NCBI GenBank assembly: GCA_022747635.1
Contig: JAKTNV010000018.1
Location: 3,624,427 to 3,688,426, forward strand
Direction: 5' to 3'
DNA from: Hetaerina americana
Lineage: Eukaryota > Arthropoda > Insecta > Odonata > Calopterygidae
DNA: 64,000 nucleotides
Shown here: positions 23,601-38,600 of the stretch, piece after piece
Layout: every line of letters starts with the position of its first letter
Numbering within the stretch: position 1 is the first letter of the stretch
The notes under the pieces: generated by a model
What the model saw: only the letters and a program-made list of their open reading frames with translations
Told to the model about the DNA's origin: nothing
Database searches by the model: none
Program-made: the position numbers and the translations under genes

Positions 23601-26600
23601 GATTTCTCATTCCAACGACTTGAGTGTGTCCCTACCCCAAACCCACTCTTCCTCCCTTGCAAAAGGCCATTGTTCCATGCTATGGGGGGCTCCTTGTGTT
23701 GGTATTCACCCAATGAGTGTCCCCATTGATGAGGCATTAAATTTGGGATGTTGTGCAACTCTGTCGATAACTGTTGCCTGGCATTCTTTGTGTAGAGGAG
23801 CCAAAAGTATAAAGACAAAACTAACATCCAAAAGAATGGTTTGGGGTGTATAATAGTGATGAGATAATTGAAAATGGGGAATAATCTTGGAAAATGGGTG
23901 AAATTCTCTTGGGTTTCCAATGGGGTCAGGTAATCAGCAGTAGCCAAGGTTTTAATGACTCGCTCTGCCATCATCCTCATGCTTCGATGCTCACTTGAAT
24001 CCCTGAGGATGATGGCACAATTAGCCGTTGAAACGGTGGCTTCTGGTTACTATACCCCGCTGGAAACCCACTTGCTTCATCCATACCATTTGTAAGGAAA
24101 ACACCTGATCTTCATCTTAGCAAAAACTGTAATATTTTTATGTCCATACCCGTAGCCAAACACTTTTTGAGCACTTATGTTACTGGTATCAATTATAGAA
24201 GTAAGAAATCCCTCGGCAAAGAATTGATTCTTCGAGGGAAGATATTTTTCTGCCATGGACCTATTGCCACTGTTCTTATTTGGAAGAAGTCCCACTACAT
24301 CTCACTTACCAGCTGTCTAAAATATTAAAAGTCTATCAATATCATTGATAAAAAATGTTGGCTAAATAAACAAAATGGTTAGAAAGGAATGTGACCTCTT
24401 GCCAGCGCTGTTCTACATATTTCTTGAAAAAGCAGTAAAAGAAGAACAAGAATAAGGGCATCAAAGTAGTCAAGGTGAATGGCAAAGAAATAAGCATGCT
24501 CTGGTTTGCAGATGACGTTGCAAGTAGTTGTGGATACGCGAGAGGGCCTGCAAGCAACTCTGACTGCTCTGAATGGAGTACTTCGGGAATATAATATGCG
24601 TATCAATTAGAAGAAAACTAAAATCCTTGTGCGTGGAAGGGAGAAGTCAAAGGAACCACAGTTTGAGGAGTGAAACAAGAGCAAGTGGAATCCATTGTAT
24701 ACCTGGGCAGCGGTATAATTTGGCAGGGAGGCAGTTCAACTGACATAAAGTGAAGAATAGCTTAATCTAAGGAGATATTCATGGAGAAGAGGAGGCAACT
24801 ACTATGTACAAAGAACTTAAAGTTGCAATCAAGAAAGCAGTTCATCAAAATGTGCATCTATAGAGTGGAACTCTATGCAGCAGAGACATAAAACATTGGA
24901 AAAGTGGTCCAGCAAATAATATAAGCCTTTGGGCTGCAGTGAATCAATCTTAGTACTGATATACTTCATTCTCCAACATTTTAAGCCACTCAAAAGTAGG
25001 ATTTTTGGAAGGTCCTCAAAATAAGAATGTATGTTGGTGATAACATTGTTGGTTGTGGATTGATTACCGCTGAGCCATTTGTTTCAGTTTTGAAGTAAAA
25101 ATGTCATGGGTGGCCAAATGTGGTGGAATATGGTGGATGTTGTAATAATTCGAACTTCAATTTTATAGTTTTTGTGATTGAAACAGTGTTGTATACCTGC
25201 ACCTTTGCGGGGGATAATTTGAGATTACCCAGCGAGCCAAGCGGCTGCCTTGTGGGTAACTGGGGGCTTGATTTAGATGGGTATTGATAAAATATCAGAA
25301 GATAAGAAGAAAGACCAGTCCAATGTTGCTCTGATTTTTACCCCAGACTTTAATAAAGACAAGAACAACTGTAAACAAACTTAAACCACACAAATTGTGG
25401 TTCCACCAGAGGGGCCCAGCCTAACTGTGTGTTGCTTGGTTGTGAGTCCCCGACTGCCTCTCCTCCAACGTGGTAGCTTCGGTCATCTGTAATCATCATC
25501 AAGATGCACGATAAAGGAGTAGGTGACGCAGGTATGGGTCAAGGGTCCAAATTGGTCACCAACCTCGGTTGCCACTGTCATGGGCAACCAATCACTCCAC
25601 TTGCATCATCATATGATGTGTAATGACAGGATAGGTGACTCTGACATTAGTCAATGGTCCATGAGGTCACCAGCCTCGGTCGCCATCGTTACTGGATGAA
25701 TACTCACTCCGCTTATATTGTCATATGACTGTTGCTCCGATACAACAACAGCACAGTATTGCACACTCCTGCTGTGCCTTGATTGAAGAGAATTTTTTTC
25801 TTTGCCGAAGGAAGCAACATACCATTGTGTTTATTCTCCGCTGAGAACAAACATGGCACCCATCTTGCCGAGATTTTTTTCACACCATTTTTTTGGATGA
25901 ATTTTGAAGCCATGAGGAAATACCAATAATGGGAGGCTAGAATGATATGATGTAAAGATAGTTGAAACTAAAGAGAGTAACTGAAACTAATGAGGTCATA
26001 TCTGGCCATTTGTCACCGGTGAAACATGGTTTACCCCATGGCTCTGTGCTTAGCTCAATGCTGTTCATCAACATCATTTGTTTTTTCTTAAAATATGAAG
26101 TCAACTCAAAAATCAGACTTATATGCTGATGACATTACTTTTGTACAGAAAGGTAAAACTCTGGAAGAAGCTCTTATCTATTGATGCCCATAAGACAGGC
26201 TAAGGAATGGTTTTACGTTAATAATTTGCATTTGAATTCTGAAAACGACAGCATATTTTAAGCAGTCTCAAAACAAAAAAAATGAAACTGCTACATTACT
26301 TGGGATTTAAAGTGTTACAAATCTTAACTAGATAGCCATATCACTCAGATCTGAAGTATGAATTTCATAAATTATTCATCCTAAATCTATACTCTGGACA
26401 AAAAATTCCTGACCTCTCCCATTCTCTCCTTTCCCCAGACAAGAATGAGCCTTCCCGGTTCCTCGGTGATGGTGTTAGCTTCCGAGCCAAGCTGATTGGA
26501 ATCCTGGAAGTGGGAGAGGCAAGGGGGGAGCGGATGTGCCAAGAAGCCCTGGCTGATCTGAAGATGGCTGTGAGAGCTGCCGGGGAGCACAAGCAGCGGA

Positions 26601-29600
26601 TTGCTGTGTGTGTTGCTATTGATGGATTGCGGCTGCGCGATGACAAGACTGGCGTTAGTGGTTCCCCTCCCTCCAGACGTCCACATCCTCCATTATATGT
26701 CTCTCCGTGTCATGTTTCTTGTGATTTTATCTTATATATTACATTTCTTCAACTGATGATTGGGAGCTATAATATTGGTAATATTAGAAAATTCTTAATG
26801 GATTTATATTGCATAATCTTTGAATCCATGTTGAAGCTATTTTTGAAGTCTGATTTAACTTTATTCCAATGTCAAGTTGAGCATATTAAAAGTATTGGCA
26901 TGGTTGTATGAAGTTTGACAATCTCTTTGTTGTTCCCTCAGAATTTTACATTTGGAGTATTGTTCTAATTTAAAAGTCACATTATGAGATTTAGCGTTCA
27001 TTATTTAAAATTTGCCAATTATAACGAAGATGAATAATAACTTTGCTTTTGCCCTGATTTAAGTGGAGTGATGTCTGGGTGGTCCCTGATTGTCTTTGCC
27101 CTCTTCCTGTTTTCAGGATTGCCTCTACCATCATCCTGTTCACAAAATCTCCTTCATTGCACAAGACATGACAGACTCGAGGGCTTTTGGGTACATATTT
27201 GGATCTCCAGACACTGGGCATCGCTTCTTTGGTATCAAGACTGACAAAGCTGCTTCACAGGTTTGTATTATAGGCATAGGTGTGTTTTTGGACATTATTT
27301 TCTTACTAGATTATTTTCCTACCCTGGGAAATATTTGACTCCAAGTCAGTCAATTATTTCAGTGACCTTCTGTAATTAAGCCCATGATCACACCAATTGT
27401 TGCTCTCAATGTTACATAGACCCAGGGAACTTTTTATGCCACCAGTGAACTTTTTGTGCCATTCACTCATAGCTGAGCAAAGCATTTCATTTTATATTTT
27501 TGTTATTATATTAATCAAATTGGTTAAATCCTCAATTGTGGCTCATCATTTGCAACTGCAAATAAATAGTAAAATATAATAATGGGACTGAGCAGGTCTA
27601 ATAAATGCCAAGTCCTAGTTTTAGTGTTTAGTTAGTTTAGTCCTAATTCTGAGGGGAATTCGTAAAATCAGTTAGGTTTGCTAAAGACCAAGCTCTAGTT
27701 TATCACTCAGCCAAGGGGCTGCAAGCATTGCTGAGTGAATTGGATATTAAGTGTGATAGATATAGGATGACAATCAATATCAATAAAACAAAGGTAATGC
27801 AATTTTCCAGAAAGAGAAAGGCCAAGGTTAACATTAAAATCATTATTTACATGTATAAGGCAATCTACCGGTTAAGGTAGGTTTTGGATGGACCCAACTA
27901 CCAAATAAATATTTTGTGACTCCTAACAAAACACAATCCAGCTACCTAGTCTACATCAAGTCCCTCTTCATCTCTGAGTACTTCTTTCCTCCCTTCATCC
28001 CGTCCAACATCCCTATGCTGTTCCTGCCCTTTCCTCGTTTGCCTAACATTCTCCCCTCTATTACAGTTTTCAGCATCCCACTGCCAATCAATACACCCTT
28101 CATCCATTTTTCCTGCCTCCTTAGGATTTCTTCCAAAAAACCCCTCTCTTCGCCCACCATACTAAGTTGTTTGTCATTTGTTTTCCTTTTGGTCCATTTC
28201 ACCTTCTCCATTCTTCTCCAAACCCACATTTCAAAAGCCTCCAATCTACGTTTATCCTTTTGCTTCAATGACCACTTTTCCACGCTGTAGATGGCTGCGC
28301 TCCATATCAAAGTTTTTACAAGTCTTTTCTTTATCTCCTTCCTCAATGTCCCTGTCATCAACTCCCTCCTCCTCAGGAAAGCCTCTTTGCTAGCGGATTT
28401 CTTCTCCTTGCGTTCCTACTACTTTGACCGTGTTGGTCCAAAACACTTCTGAGATGTTTAAACTGTTCAACCTGCTCTATTTTTTGGCCTCCTATTTCAA
28501 TGTTTATCTTAGCTTTTTTCTTTCTTGATAATCATATAACCTTTGTTTTATTAATATTGTCTATCATAATACTTTGTATTCATTTTTCTTGCCTCCTAAT
28601 GACTTCACCCAACAATCCCCTCTCCTTGCCCACTATACCTAAACAGCTACTGATAACATATGTGTAAAATCAATTATTATTAAAGGTAATCTACTGGTTG
28701 AAGTAGGTTTTGGATGGACACAAAAAACAAATAATTCTCTTGCCTCTCCTAACAAAGCATTAACCAGCATCCGACTGAACAAAAAGCCCCTCTTCATCTC
28801 AGTGTACTTCCTTCCTCCCTTCATCCCATCCAACATCCTCATCTAATTCCTGCCCTTTCCTCAATTGCCAAACATTCTCCCCTCTGTTACAGTCTACAGC
28901 TGTCAATCATAATACTTTGTATCCATTTTTCCTGCCTCCTAATGACTTCAACCAACAATTCCCTCTCCTCGCCCACCATACCAATTACTTCCTCATTTGT
29001 TTTCCTTTCTGTCCACTTCACCTTCTCTATCCTTCTCCTCACCCACAGTTTAAAAGCCTCCAATTTACACCCATAATCCTGGTTTAATGACCATGTTTCC
29101 ATGCCGTACACTATTATGCTCCATATCAAAGCTTGAACAAGCCTTTTCTCAGCATCCTTACTCAATGTTGCTGTCATCAGTTCCCACCTCCTTACAAAAG
29201 TTTCTTTGCCTAATGCAATTCTTCTCCTTACGTCCGTACTCCTTGGAATATTTTGGTCCACAACACTTACGAGATACATAAATTTTTCAACCTAATCTAG
29301 TTTTTGTTATCATATTTTAATTTTTAACTTAGCCTTTTTCCATCTAGAAAATCGCATAACCTTTGTTGTATTAATATTGATTCTCATCCTGTATCTGTTG
29401 AACTGAATTTTCAATTCACTCAGCAATGCTTGCAACCCCTTGGCTGACTGGCAAACTAGAGATTGGTTATGAGCTAATGGATTTTATGAATTCCCCACCA
29501 ACTTTCATTCCTACCATTAGTTTTTCCCATGTCTCTTTACTCATTACCTCCAAATATACGTTGAACACCAATGGCGATAATGGGCCAAGGCCTTACACCT

Positions 29601-32600
29601 CTCCCTAACACTGCCCATCCAGGACTCTCCATTCCCCACTCGTACCTGAGCAGTCTGCGGCATGTACAGGTTGTGGATTAGCCTCCTGTCCCTCCAATCT
29701 ATTCCTGTTTACTGCAATGTACCCATTAGTGTTAACCAATTCACTCTATCAAATGCCTTTAAAAATTCTAACATTAAAATAGGAGGGCAAACACTATTGA
29801 AAAGTGGACGAAAGGCATATTGATAGGCAGTGGAATGTTGAAGATTGTGATAGTGGGAAGAATGTGAGGCAAATGAGGAAGGGGCAGGAATAGGATAGTG
29901 ATGTTGGATGGGATGAAGGGAGGAAGGAAGTATACGGAGATGATGAGGGGCTTATTTTAATGTTGGATATCAGGCTATTTTTGTTAAAAGAGGCAAGGGA
30001 ATTCTTCCTGTACTGCTGGTAGCTTGTGTCCATCAAAAACCTACCTTAACTGGTAGAATACTGATAATAATAATTGCTTTAATTAAATTTTGAATTTGCT
30101 CACTATTTTTAACCATTTCAGGAATATTAAAGTTTAATCTCTAGGTAATTGACAGCAGGATATAATGGGCTAATTACTAAATAAATCAAAGATATGCTCT
30201 CTCATGGTATTTATCCTCCTTGTTTCTAGCTTTATATTATGCATATTTTAATTAGTTATCAAATTTAATATTGGTTTACATTTTGTGTATGTACATGATA
30301 GTACTGAAAAATGAAATGCATGCTGATGGAAGGATTATCAACTGCTTGCTCAGATTTGTGCTACAAACATGTCTGTTTTTCTAATGATACTCTTGGCCCA
30401 GTAGTGCATGGAAATAGCTGTTTCAACATTTGCGAACTCAATCATTCTTCCAATTAAATAGAGGCCAGGACTAATACGGGTAAAATAAAGTGGTGCATGT
30501 GTCCCTTTTCAATAATTCCATTTAACAATTTCCTGGCGAAAAAACTTTGTGCCTGCTTCATCCCTTAACCTGAAGTGAAAAGATTTCTTATATGGGTTAT
30601 TATGGTGAATTATTGTCTTAATGGAAAAGCTCATTTGAGGATTTTATTCATATCCTCTCTGTTAGAAGTGCTCTAGTTCTCTGTATCAACAACATCATTT
30701 TGAGCTACCTTCACATAATTTCAGTTATGCATAAGAAGATGGTCAGTCTCAACCTTGAACATATACCTAGAAATAATTGTCCAGTAAAGGCAGATAATTA
30801 ATTTACAGTGGGGGGCCCAAGACAGAGCCTTGACGAGCATGCCATAATTTCTCCTAGTAGTTCAAAGTTACTGTTGTGGCATCTGCTGCAGTTTCTTGGA
30901 AGGGTACTCTATTGTAATCTCATAATTTAAATCTCTGTCACAGGTGGTGATTGCCATGAGGGACCTCTTCCAAGTTGTGTTTGAGCTCAAGAAGAAAGAG
31001 ATAGAGATGGCCAAGCAGCATATTGAGCAGCAACAGCAACTCAAGTACTCATCCTCCTCCAAGTACTCAACAGATTCAAAGGTACAGAATATGAAAAGGA
31101 GGAGATGGTTGGGTGTCTGGCCAATAGTGAGTAGTGAGTGGTGATGGAAGGGGAAGGTGAGTGGTGGTGGGCTTGGAATAGGAGTAATTCCTTTTCTAAT
31201 TAAATTTTTATGTGGTAGGGCAAAGCTTCTTTTTTAACCCTCATCATGAAGGAATTCCACAAAGTTAAACCTGAAACTGTTATGTTTATCAAGTGACATA
31301 CATTAAAAATCTTCCTACTTATATAGCCTGGCTCCAAGAGGGGAGGAAGGTAGGGGTAGGAGAAAGGGAGAGGAGAGGGGGTAAGTTGAGTTCAGGTGCA
31401 GCAAACTATTAGTGGGCTAGGAGAGGGTATATATCTGATGGTTTATGGCTCAAATTTGTGAAAGTTTATTTTAATTAAGTGATTATTCAATGAAGAACAC
31501 AATGTAACACTCCACCGTTCTTAGGTATAGCGGTGGAAAAAAAACAAACACATTGTGTTCTACGTTTAATTGGGGGGTGTTTGTCTACAATGGTTTCACC
31601 TTTATTAAGGGACGGGATTATAGGATTAAAGAATACCAATGATGATTCACAAAGAAAGACAACAGATCCAAATTTGCCAAATACCTCTTGGAAAAGAATC
31701 ATACCAGTACCTTCTCAGCAGACATTCTTCACACAGAAATGAAAGGATGCTGGTTATATGCTTTGGAACAGTTGGAAATTTGGTGATCCCTTCAGTCTGA
31801 CAGGTTTGAGGTGGTCAATGAAACATTATACCTCGCCCATTCCCCAACCTAAAATTCTTAAAAGACTCCAATATCTTTTCGCACCAACCCCACCAAGGCA
31901 GTGAAGACCATCGGCCATCTCTTAACGAAGGTCAAACCATTGCAGACAAATACCCCCCTAATTAAATGTAGAACACAATGTGTTTGTTTTTTTCCAATGC
32001 TATTTAAGAGCGGTGGAGTGTTACATTGTGTTCTTCATTTAATGATCATTAAATGAACATAAACTTCCACAAATTTGAGTCAGAAACCATCAAATGCATA
32101 CCCCCACCCCTTCCCCAAGCCCGCTAATAGATTGCTGCACCAGTACTCAGCTTACCCCCTCTCCCTTACTCCCCCTACTTCCGCCCCTCTTGGAGCTAGT
32201 CTATATAAGTTGAAAAACTTCTAATGTATGTCACCTGATCATGATATGCAGTATCGAAATCATGGTCGTATGAAGTAATAAATTTTAATGTGGAATTGCA
32301 AATTTTCTTTTTTTACCCTCATCAGGAGTAATTCCTGATGTTGATCCTGAGTTAAATTGTCATCCCTGTAAAATCAGGGATGCTTCTGTTAGTAGCTATC
32401 ACTTTTCCTTTTTGTTGAGTAGTCATTTTTGTGGGAGTAGAAAATCCTGATCTTCTATGGTCTAATGCCAAAGTTTTTAATTCTTCTTATAGTTTTGGTC
32501 ATTTTGAAATTCCATCTCGCGGGTTGTGTTTACTGCAAAGAGTGTTTTGTGGCTACTGTTCTTGTCTTTGCCAAAATCCCATGATCTTGCAAGTCCCTCT

Positions 32601-35600
32601 TTACTGCCACCTCCATGTTCTTCGGTATACATAATCACTCGTAGCTTTAATGCAATATCATAGCATTGTTTGTGAGGTCTGCTCTGCTGCGAAGTCTCAA
32701 CTAAAAAATTACTTGGATGATTTGCAAAAAAAGTTTAATTTCAAAATGCATTCCAATATTTGAAAATGGAGGAACACCCTTTTATTTCTGTTTCTGTTGA
32801 TGTGTAAATGTGATGATTACAACCTTCCCATAACATTGCACTTGGCAAAGATTTATAGATGATATTTTTCTCATGTGTTAATATGGAATGAACTTCCTTA
32901 AAGCTTTAATTCCTTCCCTCATCATCTGTTTGCTTTATCTCCAAAATTTCCTCCACTCAAATGACCTTTCTAAATATCCATATCTCTGTCCTAAAGAAAA
33001 AATTTTGCACTGCAGTCCACATCAAACCTGCAATCAAACAATTACTTCTTCTCTTTGATAGTTGTCATCTCTTGCATACTGAATACGAGGTTAATCCCAG
33101 AAGTACCCGACCCAACAAAGAAAACGCAAAAATTTTGGAAAAAAATGTATTTTTTTAACATAATCACCTTTCAGCGCTATACACTTTTCCCAGCGGTGTT
33201 CAATAAGTTTGATACCCTTTTTATAATAAGAACTGTCTTGCTCCTCAAAATAGCCATTAACTGCCAACATCACTTCTAATCTTTAACCACCGAGCCGCTT
33301 TTTCAAGTTTGCTAACAGAAAATAATCCGAGGGGGCTAAATCTGGTGAATAGGGTGTATGAGGTAGCAATTAAAACTTTAATTCATGAACTTTGGCCATT
33401 TCAAAAACGGATTTGTGAACTGGTGCATTGTCTTGATGAAAGAACACTTTCTTCTTAGAACATAACAGTTTCAGGTTTAAATTTGTGGAATTCCTTCTTG
33501 ATGAGGGTAAAAAAGAACCTTTCCTTTCATCAGGTGATGATGATGCACAACATTAAAACCATGGTCATAAAATATTAAATCTTAATTGTGGAAGTGTAAA
33601 GTTTCTTAGTTTCTTTTTTACCTTCATATTTCTTCTTAGCCAAATGTGGCCACTCTTGCTTGATTTCTTAGCTCAAACATTGCAATAAGTTTGCATAATA
33701 CTTGCCATTGATAGTTTTGCCTATTTCCAGATAGTCAATGAAAATTATCTCATGCACATCCCAAGAAGCAGACCTTGCCTGCAGATGAAACGGTCTTCGC
33801 CTTCTTCGGAGCCGGTTCTCCCTTTTGAGTCCATTGTTTAGATTGTTCTTTTGTCTCAATGGTGTGAAGTAATGGACCCATGTTTCATCCATGGTTATGA
33901 AATGGTGTACAAATTCTGCTTTTTTGCCGTGAAACTTTGCTAAACACTCAATTGAAACATCTTCACGACACTGGTTTTGCTCTCGAGTGTGAGCAAATGT
34001 GGCACCCATCCACCACACAGCTTTCTCATGTTCAAATTTTCAGTTAATATGCGATGTACCGCACTTTTTGAAATGCCTAATATGTTTGCTAGCTTGTGCA
34101 CTTTCATTCGATGATCATCCAGCATCACTTTGTGGATTTTCTTCACTGTTTCCGGAGTCGTCACCTCATTTGGTCGACCAATGCGTTGCTCATCTTGACA
34201 GCTTGTACGGCCCCGTTTAAACTCAGCTATCCAATATTTTACTGCTGTGAGTGAAGGAGCAGACTCGCCCAGAGTAGAATCCAGCTCAGGTTTTATATTG
34301 GTTGGGCCAAGGCCTTTCAAGCAAAAGTATTGGATCACATAATGATGACCAATTTACTCCATTATCACAAATTCACTGAAAACGTTCACTATTGATGGCT
34401 GCCAAGCAAATACTAAACAACGTGGCATCTTCAAACTTGAAATATGTGCTTTCTAGATTGTTTACTTTCTAATACAGTGATATTTTTCAAAAAACTACTG
34501 CCATCTCTAGGTCAGGCCAGGTAGTGATGGGTCCCCCGTGTAAGTATTCCCATATTCTCTACCTATTCGAGGTTGCCATATCTGCAACAACCCTGATACC
34601 CTAAATAAATTCCTATTAAGACTTTATGCCTCTATTATCTTACATGGCTATCTAGACTCTGTCCTACTTCGAAATTCTAAAAAATACACACATACCTGAA
34701 ATTTCCCACGTAAGAAAAACAACACTTCATTTGCATGACTTACTTCCCATGCATGCAGTTCATAAAGATTATTCTTATAGATCTTTACCCCATCCTCTGC
34801 CAACCTACGTCTTAAATTTCCTTCTGTAACATTTAATCGTCCAGTAAATCTTTCAAATACACTTAAAACCACCAGGCACCTCTCTAAATCCTTTCTATGC
34901 ATGTGCTCATTTCCTCCTTGATCCATCGGCCAAAGTAACAAAGTTGTGCTTGCAGGCCAAGCAAAGCACCTAATTTTAGCATCCCCTCTGCGCAAATTGC
35001 CCACGTCAGAATTGGAGTTGGCAATGTCCCAAAATCAACAGTGATATCACCTTGCCCTTCGGAATTCCCTGGACATGGACTTGGTATTTCACAACTCACA
35101 GAAGAAAGTGATTCTGCAACCAGTCGATTGTGATAACTCCAGTGAACCACACATTTCTGTTTTGCGAAAATCATGTTAATGGTGTTGCATTGCAATTGCT
35201 TTTCATTTATGCGAATGAAAGCAGCCTTTCAGCGTCATTGAGAATATGTAACCATTGCGTAAGATACTCTTGTCACTCTAGATGAAGCATCTGTCTCCTC
35301 AGTCTTGCCCTTCTCTTGAAGAAAAGGCCAGTCATTGATGTTGACCGATTGTTGATGTGTGTACTATATCAGCCGCTCTCACACCTTGTCCCTGGTTTAC
35401 AGTGACTTCACTCTTCATTTCTACTGTTATTTTTTTATTATGATTCTCCAATGGCTTTCTTCGTGCAGAATTATCTTTGGGATAATTTTATAGCTATCCA
35501 CAAAATATTATTGAACTTTGCCCTCAAAAATCACCAATAATATTTTTGGACATAAGTTTGGAGAAATGTGTGGTCACTATTGACACTAAGATGCTAGCGG

Positions 35601-38600
35601 AAAGAGTGCTAGAGACAAACTGCTGTAGCAGACAAGCAATTAATCCAGGAATTCATATCTCCTCATATGCCATCTTATGCAAAAAGTTGCTTGTTAAGCA
35701 TCTGATCCAGAAAATGAGTAGTTTTTGGGACCAATATTTTTACTGCTATTTGAATTTCTTGATGTATATAGTGCTCATTAAGTAAGGCTATTCTGTTCTG
35801 AGGAAATTCTAAAATTTTTAACCGGCCTGTATTTTCGAAATAAATACATGATCACCAATTTGAAAAACAAAATGACCATAATAGTTTGCTAACTTGTTTT
35901 TGGGGAAAGAATGTCTTCCTCTCTGCACCAATGTTAACTTTTGCACAAAAGAGATGTACAGGGTGCGGCGCTTAAATCCAGACAAACACGCGTTTCCTCA
36001 AATGAGACTTCCTTGCTGGGTTAGCAAAACCTTCCTCAGACTTCTCCAAAGCATTATACTCAGCCACAATATCATAAACAGTTGATCTGGGATACCAGAA
36101 GAATCGAACTATTTCGAAATATAATAACCTGCGGGAACACTTTCGATAATAGCGGCTCTTCGATTGTACTCTGCACTTCTACATAACATCTCAGCATCTC
36201 AGCCATTTCGAGGCTATGACTGTTTACTAGATGCCCCTAGCTTTCAAGAATGCCAATCGCGACCTCCAGTGGAATCATGATATGGCGGGAAATTCAAAAT
36301 TGAAATTTGTCCGGAATTAGCTACCGCACCCTGTATCCAGTTCAGCTTCCAAGTTTAAGGTTTTATTGATAATACTTTGAGTACTCTGGTGGAGTATAGA
36401 TATATTACTAATTTCACCATTGGTCATTTTTTGTCGATATTTGCAATTCACTCTCATCTTTGCAGGAGACTCAAGGGATTTATTTAGATGTAGCGCTTAA
36501 AGGTGAGTTGGTGATGACCAGTGACCATTGGGGGGCTTGACATCAGGGATGGGATGGCCACAATCAGGTTTGCTATCCCCTGCAACTCCAACAGTTGTAA
36601 GCATATCCTGTTGTGGAACATTATTGCTGTGGAAATCCCTATAACTCGGAAAGAATATTCATCAAACAGAATACTCTTATTCTTCAATATCTTTCTAGGG
36701 TTATGCAATACTTAGCAAAAATATGCTTTCTGCTCTTTGAATCTAATTTCATTACACAGCTCCCATGCATAGGCTCAGATGCATGGGGAGATGGTTAGGA
36801 TCAACTTCACCACTTGGTCGTCCACTTCCCCACCCTGAGGGGTAAAACCGCTGGAGACTGCTTTGGTGAGAGATGAATTTTTCAGGCGCATGGCAGTGTT
36901 CGCGTCTTCTGCCCGAAGTTCCTCATCATTCTTTGCTGTCCTTTAGCAGACAGAGGACTTTCTTCATCACCATCCTGTTACACCTCTCATTCACACTGTT
37001 ATGTTCTTGACTACTTGGAACATTAGTCTTATTCCACTTCTTGCTAGAGAGTCTCCTTGAATAATTATATATAAGCGTAAACAGAGTTAACTTGCACCAG
37101 AATGAATGGGATGCATCCTGCATTGGGCTACACAAACCAGAATGGATTACTTCTAGTTTTTGAAGTGAAAACTTCTCATGCGAGGTCCGGCTTTTCTAGA
37201 TGGGGAGTGATTTGGCGAGAGCTGCGTGATGTAAGCCTCGGCAGCGTGATATCCCCGTTACGCGGCTGGTTATTATTGTTGGGCATCTAATTGACATTCA
37301 CATGGGTTCGCTTACAATATTATTATTTTCAAACCCCCAGCTACTCCGTCTTTGAGGGTGTTAACTTTTAGTGGGGGTTGTAAGTCCCCCCCACCTACCC
37401 CTCACTCTCCCTTCATAAAATTTGGTCAGAGAAGCACTAACCCTTACTATAAAGGAGATACAGCTCATCCTTCTTGAAGACACCTGTATCAACTATATTG
37501 AACAAATACTAAAAATAAATAAGTTTCCCCACCTGCTGTTATTATTATTTTGATGTGTTTATAATTGACATTAAAATCAATGGGATTGCTTTCAATACGT
37601 CCACATTTGTGAATTGTGTTTTGTGTGTGCACATGACTGGGTTTGCTTTGGGAGATTATCAGGTATTTGTAAGGGATATTATGTGTATAATTTATATTAG
37701 AATAAATATTATATGGATATGTAAGAAGATTTATATGCATATATTATTTAAATATACAGACACATCTGTGTTGTATTAATTATTTTATTTACCATTTTCA
37801 AATAAATACATGGTTTTGTACACTATAACATGATATAAAAGACGGGGTGCCAAAGCTGCATCCGCGTTGCCACCCAGTGCAACTACAGCAACGACCCTCT
37901 CTCTTATGGTTTTGCCAGGTTACACACCTCTTATGTTGCTGCCCGTGTGATCACAGCTGCACTTGTGTGTGTCTGAATATAAATAATTTTTTGCGATCAT
38001 GAGAAATCATTTGAATAGGTCAACTTTTACAGGGGTGGGGGCTGATGGAATAGTGGAGAGAATCGAATTTTCTAAATATCAATTCAACCCAAAAGTAGCT
38101 GGGTCATACGACCAGATCAAGTTTTCCCTTCTGTCGGCAGTACCCAAGACTGCCGCGTTTTGTCCTCTGCTAATTTCCCTTATCTTTTGACTTTCTTCCT
38201 CACGTGCTTGCCTTTCTAGCGTCTTAAACATTTTGTCCTACCAATTCAAAAAAAACCAGTAATATATATTTTAACTCCACTTACATAAAAAATCAGTATT
38301 GGTCTTTCATATTACAAGTCAATTACTTTTCATTGCCAAAGTAAAGATCACAGACTGTTTATTTTAAAATTGGAGTGTTTAAACAAATTAATAATTACAA
38401 GCGATATGGAACAGCCTTCTCATACCTTGTTACGCTATGTTAGCCTTTTTTGGATGACAGAGAGGGCTTGGCCAAGGGAAATGGCACTTTTAGCCATTGA
38501 GAAAAAGGAATGCATGTAAAGAGGTAATGTTTTGATGTGCTTAGTGGTCTTGTCTCTCCTATCCTCCAGCAATGGCTCAGGCTCTTTTATATGCACATAT

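Larger units (their letters stand above)
20613..26438 (+). other. Dab intron 1 (repeat-filled)
   Basis: 5.8-kb phase-1 intron, GTAAGT...CCCCAG. Contains, in order: SINE family 1 copy 2, a LINE-C remnant, a fold-back repeat, a LINE-B remnant, repeat R2 copy 1, a mariner scrap and a LINE RT scrap (all entered separately). 20986-21539, 23346-23907, 24076-24359 and 24961-25194 show nothing I recognise. Confidence 0.85.
27261..30943 (+). other. Dab intron 3 (LINE-A cluster)
   Basis: 3.7-kb phase-0 intron. About two thirds is rearranged LINE-A sequence (entries at 27660-30080). 27261-27659 shows nothing recognised. 30081-30943 has nothing except a SINE family 2 tail fragment near 30870-30900 (GTGGCATCTGCTGCAGTTTC). 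Confidence 0.85.
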
